From: Bacillota bacterium
Lineage (GTDB): Bacteria > Bacillota > Clostridia > Saccharofermentanales > UBA5734
Direction of reading: 5' to 3'
DNA: 47,332 bases
NCBI GenBank assembly: GCA_029548445.1
Contig: JAKPNJ010000250.1
Span: 1-47,332, forward strand
The notes beneath the pieces are model-generated. The model searched no databases, was not told where the DNA came from, and was given only the letters and a program-made list of their open reading frames with translations. This document shows positions 40,964-47,332 of this stretch, one piece after another; position 1 is the stretch's first letter, and every line of letters starts with the position of its first letter. The translations under genes were made by a program, and so were the position numbers.

Positions 40964-41551
40964 ATGGACGATCGCGACCGGTTCCTGCAGGCTTTCCGAT
41001 CCCTGGACCGGGCGGATTTCCTCGAAGGCCCCGTCAAGTCCATGGCCGACGAGGACCACCCCCTGCCCATCGGATACGGCCAGACCATCTCCCAGCCGAG
41101 CCTCGTGCTGCTCATGACCCGGCTCCTGGATCCGCGCCCCGACGACAAGGTCCTGGAGATCGGGACCGGGTCGGGATTCCAGGCCGCCCTCCTGGCGCAA
41201 TTGGCCGGCACGGTCCACACCATCGAGCGGATTCCGCAGCTGTCCGCCGCCGCGTCGGCCCGGCTGGAGCGGCTGGGCTGCCGGAACGTCGTCTGCCATG
41301 TGGGCGACGGCAGCGACGGCCTGCCGGGGGAGGCTCCCTTCGACCGGATCATGGTGACGGCGGCGGCGGCCCGGATGCCCGACGCGCTCCTGGACCAGCT
41401 GGCACCGGGGGGTCGGATGATCCTGCCGGTGGGACAGCGCTGGCTCCAGGACCTCCGGATCGTGGACAAGACCCCGGACGGCCGGGTGTACGAGCGAAAC
41501 TACGAGTCGGTGGTCTTCGTGGAATTTGTGGGACGATACGGGTTTGGATGA
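40964..41551 (+). CDS. Protein-L-isoaspartate O-methyltransferase-like
   Basis: A 195-residue SAM-dependent methyltransferase. LPIGYGQTISQPSLVLLMTR is the family signature; VLEIGTGSGFQAALLA is the SAM-binding motif I, and PFDRIMVTAAAARMPDALLD with LAPGGRMILPVG are motifs II-III. PCMT enzymes methylate damaged isoaspartyl residues in proteins, starting their repair. The protein matches the family over its whole length but is slightly short at the N-terminus. GGAGG is only 1 nt from the ATG and a TATAAT stands right before it, so translation may be leaderless. Confidence 0.85.
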   Translation: MDDRDRFLQAFRSLDRADFLEGPVKSMADEDHPLPIGYGQTISQPSLVLLMTRLLDPRPDDKVLEIGTGSGFQAALLAQLAGTVHTIERIPQLSAAASARLERLGCRNVVCHVGDGSDGLPGEAPFDRIMVTAAAARMPDALLDQLAPGGRMILPVGQRWLQDLRIVDKTPDGRVYERNYESVVFVEFVGRYGFG

Positions 41552-41570
41552 CGGACCCTTCCGGAACGGA

Positions 41571-41576
41571 TATAAT
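41571..41576 (+). promoter_or_regulatory. Candidate -10 box of the deacetylase gene
   Basis: TATAAT at 41571-41576 is 56 nt before the ATG; ATGACG stands 17 nt upstream as a possible -35, overlapping the end of the methyltransferase gene. Confidence 0.5.
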
Positions 41577-41632
41577 GGCATCCTGCACGAGGACTCGGCG
41601 AGCCGGGTCCACTTCATTGCCGGGAGGACCCC

Positions 41633-42856
41633 ATGAGCCGCCGCCAAAACCCCCGCTCCCCCGCCCACCTGCCGACGTTCGCCCTGGTTGTCGCCCTGGC
41701 GATGGTCCTGCTGCTCGCCCTGGTCCTGCCCATCCTCCTGACCGGATGCGGCGCGGTTTCCCCCACCGGGGTACCCAGCGACGGTGCGACCCCCACCGAC
41801 GGCGGAACCCCCGGCGCCCCGACGGAGCCGCCGAATCCCACCGAGCCCGTACCAACGGAGGATCCGGGGCCAACACCGGTGCCCACCGAGGGGCCTTCCC
41901 AGCGGCCCGGCGCCCTGGTGCGGACGGATTACGCGGCTTTCGGGGCCAATGAGTCGGGTCGTGTGCCCATCCTGATGTTCCATCGGTTCGTCGAGGCGTA
42001 CGACGGGAAGATCGATCCCACCTACACCACGACCTTCGACGAGTTCGAAGCCCTGCTGCCTACCCTCTACGAGAAAGGCTACCGGCTGGTCCACCTGGAG
42101 GACTTCATGGCCGGGCGCATCGACGTGCCCGCCGGCACCCATCCGGTGGTCTTTACCTTCGATGACGCAACCGCCGGCCAGTTCCACCTGCGGCAGGGGG
42201 CGGAGGGCCTGGAGGCGGAACCCCGGACGGCAGTGGGGATTCTCATGGCCTTCCAGGCGGAGCACCCGGACTTCGGCCTGGCCGGGACCTTCAACCTGAA
42301 CATGGACGTGGGGACCAATGTATTCAAGGGCGAGGGGGACGTGGCCACCCGCCTCCAGTGGATGCTGGACCACGGCTTCGAGCTGGGCAACCATACCTGG
42401 GGCCATGTGGATTTTACGAAAATGACCGACCCGTCGCCCATCCAGGAGGCCATCGGCCGGAACCAGAAGGCCCTGTCGGCCCTCCTGCCCGGCCAGGTGT
42501 TCCGTTCCCTCTGCCTGCCCTTCGGCAGCCGGCCCAAGGACCAGGCCCTCCGACCCTACCTGGCCGAGGGGGAGTGGGAAGGAATCGCCTACCGCAATAC
42601 CAGCATCCTGGCCGTGGGCGCCGAACCGGCCCGCCCGGTCTACCATCCGGAATTCAACGCCGCCTACATCCCCCGGGTCCGGTCCCAGGGCAAGGAACCG
42701 GTGGAGGCCGACCTGACCTGGTGGCTGGAGCGGATGACGCCGAAAACCCTCTTCGTCAGCGACGGCGATCCCCGGACCATCGTGGTGCCGTCCGGGTCGG
42801 CGGGCAGCGTCGATATGGAAAAGATCGACGGGAAGGAACGGGTCCTTTACGACTGA
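41633..42856 (+). CDS. Polysaccharide deacetylase lipoprotein (CE4-like)
   Basis: A 407-residue extracytoplasmic lipoprotein. The signal ends in ILLTGC (C39), followed by a 50-residue Pro/Thr/Gly linker that reaches through the wall. The catalytic domain has VPILMFHRF, VFTFDDAT with the metal/catalytic Asp pair, NHTWGHVDF with the H-x3-H metal site, and LCLPFGSRP. Such NodB-like enzymes remove acetyl groups from peptidoglycan or exopolysaccharide. The start follows CGGGAGG. The last 10 nt overlap the convergent regulator gene. Confidence 0.87.
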   Translation: MSRRQNPRSPAHLPTFALVVALAMVLLLALVLPILLTGCGAVSPTGVPSDGATPTDGGTPGAPTEPPNPTEPVPTEDPGPTPVPTEGPSQRPGALVRTDYAAFGANESGRVPILMFHRFVEAYDGKIDPTYTTTFDEFEALLPTLYEKGYRLVHLEDFMAGRIDVPAGTHPVVFTFDDATAGQFHLRQGAEGLEAEPRTAVGILMAFQAEHPDFGLAGTFNLNMDVGTNVFKGEGDVATRLQWMLDHGFELGNHTWGHVDFTKMTDPSPIQEAIGRNQKALSALLPGQVFRSLCLPFGSRPKDQALRPYLAEGEWEGIAYRNTSILAVGAEPARPVYHPEFNAAYIPRVRSQGKEPVEADLTWWLERMTPKTLFVSDGDPRTIVVPSGSAGSVDMEKIDGKERVLYD

Positions 42857-43512
42857 GGATCCGGCACGGCGGAGGGATCGGTGACGAGGTTCCCTCCTGC
42901 AGCGGCATCCCCGCCGATGGACCCCGCGCGAAGGTCGCAGCCTGCAGCGGCATCCCCGCCGATGGACCCCGCATGCAGGTCGCAGCCGGCCACGGCATCG
43001 CCCCCGATCGTCCCGTTGCAGTGCAGGTCGGCTCCGGCCTGGGCGTCGCCCAGGATCTCCCCCTGGTGGTTCAGGTTCCCGCCGGAAGAAGCGTCCCCAC
43101 GGATCGTCCCGAGCACGACCAGGTTTCCCTCCGACACGACATCCCGTACCGGGCCGGACAGGTGGATCACGACGGGCTTCCAATCCCCCGGCGATATGGT
43201 CCGGTAGGGCTGGCCATCCACCAGGAGCCGGATTTCCAGGTTGCCGGGAACATCCACATCGATCGGGTCCGACCCGGACCCGGCGGAATCCGTGACGACC
43301 TGGGGCCCGTCCTCCTCCCGCCCCAGCAGGGAATCCACCGTGGTCCCGAAGATGTCGGCCAATTTCGGCAGAAGCAGGATATCGGGCAGGCAGGACCCGG
43401 TCTCCCACTTGGAGACGGCCTGGTAGGTGACGCCCAGGCGGGTCGCAAGCTCGTCCTGGGTCATGCCCTGTGCCTTGCGCAGGCTGGCGATCCGATCCTT
43501 GAATCCGTCCAT
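42847..43512 (-). CDS. XRE regulator fused to a bactofilin-like beta-solenoid
   Basis: A 221-residue protein of two parts. Residues about 1-66 are an HTH_3/Cro-type domain (FKDRIASLRKAQGMTQDELA, TRLGVTYQAVSKWETGSCLP). After a linker, residues about 118-215 contain six turns of 15-16 residues, of the form GDA-x-AG-x-DL-x-x-G-x-I-G, such as GDAQAGADLHCNGTIG and GDAVAGCDLHAGSIG, which should fold as a right-handed beta-helix like bactofilins. It should bind DNA and self-associate through the solenoid. The start at 43512 follows AGGAGG at good spacing; the GTG at 43518 is too close to it. No membrane segment. Whether the solenoid polymerises is unknown. Confidence 0.82.
   Translation of the reverse strand: MDGFKDRIASLRKAQGMTQDELATRLGVTYQAVSKWETGSCLPDILLLPKLADIFGTTVDSLLGREEDGPQVVTDSAGSGSDPIDVDVPGNLEIRLLVDGQPYRTISPGDWKPVVIHLSGPVRDVVSEGNLVVLGTIRGDASSGGNLNHQGEILGDAQAGADLHCNGTIGGDAVAGCDLHAGSIGGDAAAGCDLRAGSIGGDAAAGGNLVTDPSAVPDPQS
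42898..42987 (-). repeat. 45-bp direct repeat in the beta-solenoid coding region
   Basis: Two nearly identical 45-nt units start at 42898 and 42943; each encodes one 15-residue solenoid turn (AGSIGGDAAAGCDL type). A weaker copy precedes them. This looks like recent duplication of single turns. Confidence 0.75.
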
Positions 43513-43593
43513 GGACACCTCCTGGAGATGGGGATGGATCCATCGTACCGGAAGGGGCCCCGCCCGTCCATCGAGCCGTTGGAGAGGCGAAAT

Positions 43594-43608
43594 TCAACCA
43601 TGGGTTGA
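43594..43608. promoter_or_regulatory. 15-nt palindrome upstream of the XRE-solenoid gene
   Basis: TCAACC-ATG-GGTTGA is a perfect inverted repeat about 82 nt before the ATG. On the minus strand it overlaps a possible -35 (TTGAAT, 17 nt, then TCGATG). It would suit an autoregulatory XRE operator; support is by position only. Confidence 0.45.
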
Positions 43609-43624
43609 GACGTTGGCCTGGGCA

Positions 43625-44569
43625 TCACGCCCGTCGGCAATATTCGTCGAACAGGATCTCGTAGCTCTCCAGGGGCATGCCCGCGAAGATGCAGTTGGAT
43701 GTGGAGAAAATGTATCGGCCGCCGGGCTTGCCCACGTCCAGGCAGTGGCGGACCGTGTCCCGGATCAGGGCTTCGTCGGGCTCCTGGAGCAGGGCGGTCC
43801 GCACATTGCCCATGAGGATCAGCCGATCCCCGTACTCCTTCTTGACCTGGGCCAGGTCCATGTTCCCCTGGGGATCGATGGACTGGTAGCCGTCGATGCC
43901 CGTGGACACCAGCTGGTCCAATATTTTCCGGAGGTCCCCGTCCGAGTGGAGGATCGCCGGAATGCCCTCGTCATGGATGGCCGCGACGATCTCCGCCAGG
44001 TAGGGGGTCACGAATTCCGCGAACATCTCCGGGCTCAGGAAGGGTCCCGCGTTGAAGCCGTAGTCGCTGTTGATGACGATGAAGTCCGCTCCGGACGCCG
44101 CCTGGCGCCGGGCCAGGGCGATGGAGTCCGCCGCCTTCCGGCGGGCCAGGGCATGGGCCTCCTCCGGAGAATCGAAGAAGAGGGCGTAGAAGTCCAGCAT
44201 GTCGTGGCCGGAGGGCATCCAGAAGGTCCCGTCCCCATTGAAGTCGAAGACCAGGGCCCGGTCGCCGAACCGGTCCTTCGCCTCCCGGACCAGTTCCCCG
44301 GCATAGAACCCGCCCAGGGTCTCCGGGATCTGGACCGCAGACCAGCCGAACCGGTCCAGGATCGCTTCCCAAATCGAGAAATACCGCTCCCGGAGCCGAT
44401 CCCGCTCCGCCGGGGAAGCCTTCACAATCTCTTCCCAGCCGGGCCATCGCAGGCCGAAGGCTTCCTGCTCCAGCTGGAAGACCAGCTCGAAGTGGGGAAC
44501 CTTGGCGGGTACGCCGCCCCGCAGGACGGTCCGCAGGTCTTCCCGGGTTCCGGGGCTCGGACGGGTCAT
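43625..44569 (-). CDS. Uroporphyrinogen decarboxylase-like protein (third paralogue)
   Basis: A 314-residue UroD-fold protein. It contains FIVINSDYGFNAGPFLSPEM, AILHSDGDLRKILDQLVSTG, IDGYQSIDPQGNMDLAQVKK and GDRLILMGNVRT, typical of the clostridial UroD-like group. The zinc motif reads HSDG, with Asp in place of the Cys of HxC. The ATG at 44569 follows GGAGGAAAAA; the long open frame above it shadows the ADP-ribosylglycohydrolase gene. It comes last in the minus-strand group after ADP-ribosylglycohydrolase and GH38, 89 nt downstream of the former. Confidence 0.78.
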   Translation of the reverse strand: MTRPSPGTREDLRTVLRGGVPAKVPHFELVFQLEQEAFGLRWPGWEEIVKASPAERDRLRERYFSIWEAILDRFGWSAVQIPETLGGFYAGELVREAKDRFGDRALVFDFNGDGTFWMPSGHDMLDFYALFFDSPEEAHALARRKAADSIALARRQAASGADFIVINSDYGFNAGPFLSPEMFAEFVTPYLAEIVAAIHDEGIPAILHSDGDLRKILDQLVSTGIDGYQSIDPQGNMDLAQVKKEYGDRLILMGNVRTALLQEPDEALIRDTVRHCLDVGKPGGRYIFSTSNCIFAGMPLESYEILFDEYCRRA

Positions 44570-44615
44570 GGCTTTTTCCTCCGTTCGATCGATGGGCCGT
44601 GTTCGCTCGCGGCCT

Positions 44616-44636
44616 CCGGGGACGCGACATCCCCGG
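44616..44636 (-). other. Small RNA hairpin between two genes
   Basis: CCGGGGA (44616-44622) and TCCCCGG (44630-44636) form a perfect 7-bp stem with a 7-nt loop, between the ADP-ribosylglycohydrolase stop and the UroD-like start. No T-run follows, so it is not a plain terminator. Confidence 0.4.
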
Positions 44637-44658
44637 GAGCCTCCGGGCCCTTCAGGGG

Positions 44659-45756
44659 TTACAGGGCCTCCAGGGCGTCCAGGGCTACCAGGGTCCGGCG
44701 CCTGGCCGCCTGTTCGCTTCGGACGATGGCCAGCAGGCCGTCCGCCAGGGATCGGAACGAGGGCGGCGGGCAGGCGGCTTCCACCAGGCGGATCCAGTCC
44801 GGATCGAGGGCCGGCGCGCCCCGGTAGGCGCCGGCCACGGCTCCGGCGACACAGGCGGAACTGTCGTTGTCCCGGCCCAGGTTGACGGCGTACCGGATGG
44901 TGTGGCCGGGATCGCCTTCCGCCAGGACGAAACAGGCCAGGGCCAGGGCCAGGGTTTCGGCCCCGTCGGCGAAGAACTCCATCCGAATGGCCCCCAGCAG
45001 CTCGGTCCGGAAGGCGTCGTCGTACCGGCCGTGCCGGAGGGCAATCTCCACCGCGGTTTCCAGGGCCTGTTCGGATTTGCGGGCGATGCCGGCATACATC
45101 CCGCTGCCCCGCCACAGGGGTCCGTCCACCCGGGCCTTGTGGCGTGCCACAGCCTGCAGGGACGCCTCCACCACCTCCAGGGGCGAGAGTCCCGGGATCA
45201 TGGCGGCCGAGACCGCCGCCGCGGCCATGGCGGCCGCATGACGCGCGTACCCCTCGGTGGTGGCCAGGGCGTCCAGGGCGCCCCGGAAGGCCCGGTCCGG
45301 ATCGCAGGGCGCCACGGCCCCGAAGGGCGCGATGCCCATGATGGCGCCGTTGGTGGGCTGTCCGCCGAAGATCCGCTTCTCGTCCCGATACAGGTGTTTC
45401 AGGTAATATTCCTCCAGGAATCCCCGCTCCAGGTCGCTGTCGGCCCCGTGGTACCGCGCGGCGAACGTCCGGGCCAGGTCCCCGGTGGTGGGCATGCCGC
45501 CGCAGGCCAGCATGGCCTCGCAGAACAGCCGGGCCATCCGGGTGTCGTCCGTGAAGCACCCGGCCTCCAGCCCCCAGGGACCATGTTCCGACACGGCCGA
45601 GTGGCGGTATGGCAGCAGCCGGTCGACTTCGCCGTAGGCTTTCCGGATATCCTCCCCGTCCCAGAGTTCCACGGGTCCCCCCATGGCGTCGCCGATGGCG
45701 GACGCCACGAGGCACCCGAAGATCCGATCCGAAAGGGAAGGGGCGGCCGCGCCCAT
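44659..45756 (-). CDS. ADP-ribosylglycohydrolase family protein
   Basis: A 365-residue protein of the ADP-ribosylglycohydrolase (DraG/ARH-like) fold. Magnesium-binding motifs are present: IGDAMGGPVE at residues about 21-30, CFTDDTRMA (about 67-75) and NLGRDNDSSACVAGAVAGAY near the end. Members remove ADP-ribose from proteins or, in sugar loci, may cleave related N- or O-glycosidic bonds. The stop of the upstream alpha-mannosidase gene lies 10 nt before its ATG, so the two are cotranscribed; this context suggests a catabolic role rather than protein de-ADP-ribosylation. No ADP-ribosyltransferase is seen. Confidence 0.87.
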   Translation of the reverse strand: MGAAAPSLSDRIFGCLVASAIGDAMGGPVELWDGEDIRKAYGEVDRLLPYRHSAVSEHGPWGLEAGCFTDDTRMARLFCEAMLACGGMPTTGDLARTFAARYHGADSDLERGFLEEYYLKHLYRDEKRIFGGQPTNGAIMGIAPFGAVAPCDPDRAFRGALDALATTEGYARHAAAMAAAAVSAAMIPGLSPLEVVEASLQAVARHKARVDGPLWRGSGMYAGIARKSEQALETAVEIALRHGRYDDAFRTELLGAIRMEFFADGAETLALALACFVLAEGDPGHTIRYAVNLGRDNDSSACVAGAVAGAYRGAPALDPDWIRLVEAACPPPSFRSLADGLLAIVRSEQAARRRTLVALDALEAL

Positions 45757-45766
45757 GGCCGGGACC

Positions 45767-47332
45767 CTATTCCCCGAACTCGACTCGGAGGGTCAGGACG
45801 GAGAACGCGCCCACGGGGCACTCGACCCGGTCGCCGGCAATGCGGATCCCGGCGGCTTCCGACGCAGCCAGGGGCCGCTCCAGCAGGTCGGTGGGCTTCA
45901 CGGACCGGACGGGCCGGGAGAACCGGAGAAGGGCGGTGGTGTCCTTCCCCTCGATTCCGTATAGCCGGACGATCCAGCCAAGCCCGGACACATCGCCCTC
46001 CGGCAGCTTGACGGCCGACAGGAACACGCCGCCCTCCACCGACAGGAAGGAGCCGGAACCGGGCCGGGTGCCGGCGTGCCGGGATCCCGGAACCGGCAGG
46101 GCCGGGTGGCAGAAGTCATGCGCCGTCCGCAGCAGGCCGACCCGGTCGTCGGGATTCGCCACGGCCATCAGGGCGAAACGGAACCGGTGCTCCCCAAACT
46201 CCGGCGTCGGGTCGGGATCGTGGGAGGACCGGATCAGGGTCAGGGCGATGCCGTCCTCGACGCCCCGGAAGCCGTATTTCGTCGCGGCCACCAGGCCCAG
46301 GGCCGGCGACCCGGCCTCACCCGGCACGCCCAGGATAAAGCTGTTGCCCGGCACGTCCATGTCCACGGGCTCCCGGTCGATGAGGCCGAAGGGGATGTCA
46401 TACCGATACGAGCGGCAGCCGTAGCCCAGGGGGGCGTGGAAGTTCAGCTGGGGGATGGACTGGCCCACGACGGCGGTTTCCCGGAAATCGCAGGTCACGT
46501 TGAATTCCAGGCGATCCGATCCGGCGGCCAGGGAGGCCGCCACCTTCAGGGAAGACCCCCGGAACCGGGCGGTCCATTCCAGGACCTGCCGCAGGGCGCC
46601 GGGCTCCCCCTGCACCGGCTTCATCCGGACCTTGTCGGCCACGGGCTCGATGGCCATGTACCGGCCGATCACCCAGGCGGTCATGCCCCGGGCGTCGTCC
46701 TCGTCGATCAGGCGAAATCCCGCCGCCGCCCCCGGCCGGAGCAGTTCCCGGCCCGTGCGCTTGTCCACCAGGGACCGGAGCCCTGCCGTCACGGGGTCGA
46801 AATCCGCCCGGAGCACCTCGTTCTCCAGGACAGTGGGATCCAGCACCTCGACCCGGGGCTCCCGGATCTTCGGGTCCGGCCCGGGAATGCCGCTCTCCCG
46901 CAGGACATAGGTTGCGTACCCGAACGGGGGGAGGTCGCCGGCCAGCGACAGGGTGAAATACTCATGGCCCCAGTAGTGGCCCTTCCCGAAGAAGGCGAAG
47001 TCGCTCCCCGGCTCGACCTGGAACGGCACGATCTTCCCGGCCTCGTCCACGATCTCGATGCGCTTCCGGTCTCCCGGCCAATCCCAGACGGTGGCGGACA
47101 CCGTTTCCCGACGGGGATGCGGGGACGGGTTGAAGAAATGGAGAATCCGGACCTTGCCGGTGCCACGCTCCGGCTGGGGCACCCCGAAGTCGCCCACCGC
47201 AAAGCCGACACCGCCGCCTTCCGAAATCGACCAGCGGAGATCCTCGGCCGACTCCGTCCGGGCGTCCTGCACCCCGGGCAGGGAGGCCGTGTCCACCTCT
47301 GCCGCGATGCCCCGGATCGCCCGGGCAAGCCC
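45767..47332 (-). CDS. Alpha-mannosidase, GH38-like, C-terminal part (5' truncated)
   Basis: The frame is open to the window end, so only the last 521 residues are seen. The segment LENEVLRADFDPVTAGLRSL followed by VDKRTGRELL is the usual opening of the GH38 C-terminal beta-domain, and GLVAATKYGFRGVEDGIALT with LIRSS, then GEHRFRFALM continue it. The catalytic Asp lies in the missing N-terminal half. No further assignment of linkage is possible. It probably heads or precedes the ADP-ribosylglycohydrolase/UroD-like genes and would release mannose-type residues in the cytoplasm. Confidence 0.85.
   Translation of the reverse strand, partial: GLARAIRGIAAEVDTASLPGVQDARTESAEDLRWSISEGGGVGFAVGDFGVPQPERGTGKVRILHFFNPSPHPRRETVSATVWDWPGDRKRIEIVDEAGKIVPFQVEPGSDFAFFGKGHYWGHEYFTLSLAGDLPPFGYATYVLRESGIPGPDPKIREPRVEVLDPTVLENEVLRADFDPVTAGLRSLVDKRTGRELLRPGAAAGFRLIDEDDARGMTAWVIGRYMAIEPVADKVRMKPVQGEPGALRQVLEWTARFRGSSLKVAASLAAGSDRLEFNVTCDFRETAVVGQSIPQLNFHAPLGYGCRSYRYDIPFGLIDREPVDMDVPGNSFILGVPGEAGSPALGLVAATKYGFRGVEDGIALTLIRSSHDPDPTPEFGEHRFRFALMAVANPDDRVGLLRTAHDFCHPALPVPGSRHAGTRPGSGSFLSVEGGVFLSAVKLPEGDVSGLGWIVRLYGIEGKDTTALLRFSRPVRSVKPTDLLERPLAASEAAGIRIAGDRVECPVGAFSVLTLRVEFGE

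Noticed and set aside
40574-43597. 1007-codon open frame on the minus strand
   Set aside because: It spans at least four real genes (UroD-like, methyltransferase, deacetylase, XRE-solenoid) and shows only Arg/Gly/Pro-rich low-complexity sequence.
44640-44710. CCAGGGC-like repeats as a regulatory repeat
   Set aside because: They mostly encode the Leu/Ala-rich end of the ADP-ribosylglycohydrolase and reflect codon bias.

Overview
This 47.3 kb window is G+C-rich (roughly two-thirds by eye), densely coding, and comes from a bacterial chromosome. Strong AGGAGG-type ribosome sites, many 4-nt ATGA stop/start overlaps, lipoprotein signal peptides, a YesM/YesN two-component pair with an LplABC-type sugar importer, DUF362 ferredoxin-like and UroD-like proteins, and a heliorhodopsin together suggest a monoderm, probably anaerobic, high-GC member of the Bacillota (Clostridia-like). 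This is an inference from gene content. I saw no rRNA, tRNA, CRISPR array, prophage or insertion sequence.

Layout. 1-3617 (+): 3' part of a UMF1-type MFS transporter, then a compact SsuA/SsuB/SsuC-like ABC importer. 3733-7859: zinc-ribbon membrane protein, a convergent MFS transporter, a C39-like cysteine-peptidase-fold protein, and a FabK/nitronate-monooxygenase flavoprotein behind an AT-rich palindromic operator. 7875-22200 (-): a nine-gene glycan locus with importer (two LplB/LplC-type permeases and a lipoprotein), stem-loop, GH78-like rhamnosidase, UroD-like protein, a 755-aa toroid protein, a putative TIM-barrel glycosidase, a beta-helix protein and a second toroid glycosidase. 22473-26881 (+): the divergent YesN/YesM-type regulator pair; the kinase carries two sensor modules in tandem. 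The enzymes lack signal peptides, so the likely scheme is sensing outside, import of oligosaccharides, and cytoplasmic breakdown.

26878-28595 (+): PlsC-like acyltransferase ending in a 39-bp tandem repeat, then a thermonuclease-like lipoprotein. 28581-29561 (-): PanE-like reductase. 29779-32597 (+): TrkA-TrkH potassium uptake. 32646-33743 (-): DUF362 iron-sulfur protein. 33902-37836 (+): TetR regulator with two tandem operators, an ABC-2 exporter (ATPase plus two permeases) and a small membrane protein. 37939-39683 (-): AraC regulator followed by a heliorhodopsin with its own terminator. 39841-42856 (+): second UroD-like protein, an isoaspartyl-methyltransferase-like protein and a polysaccharide-deacetylase lipoprotein. 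42847-47332 (-): an XRE regulator fused to a bactofilin-like beta-solenoid, a third UroD-like protein, an ADP-ribosylglycohydrolase and the C-terminal part of a GH38 alpha-mannosidase cut by the window end.

The most notable items are the heliorhodopsin, the HTH/beta-solenoid fusion, the double-sensor kinase, the glycan locus with several enzymes I could not place in a family, and three UroD-like paralogues sitting beside sugar genes rather than haem genes.
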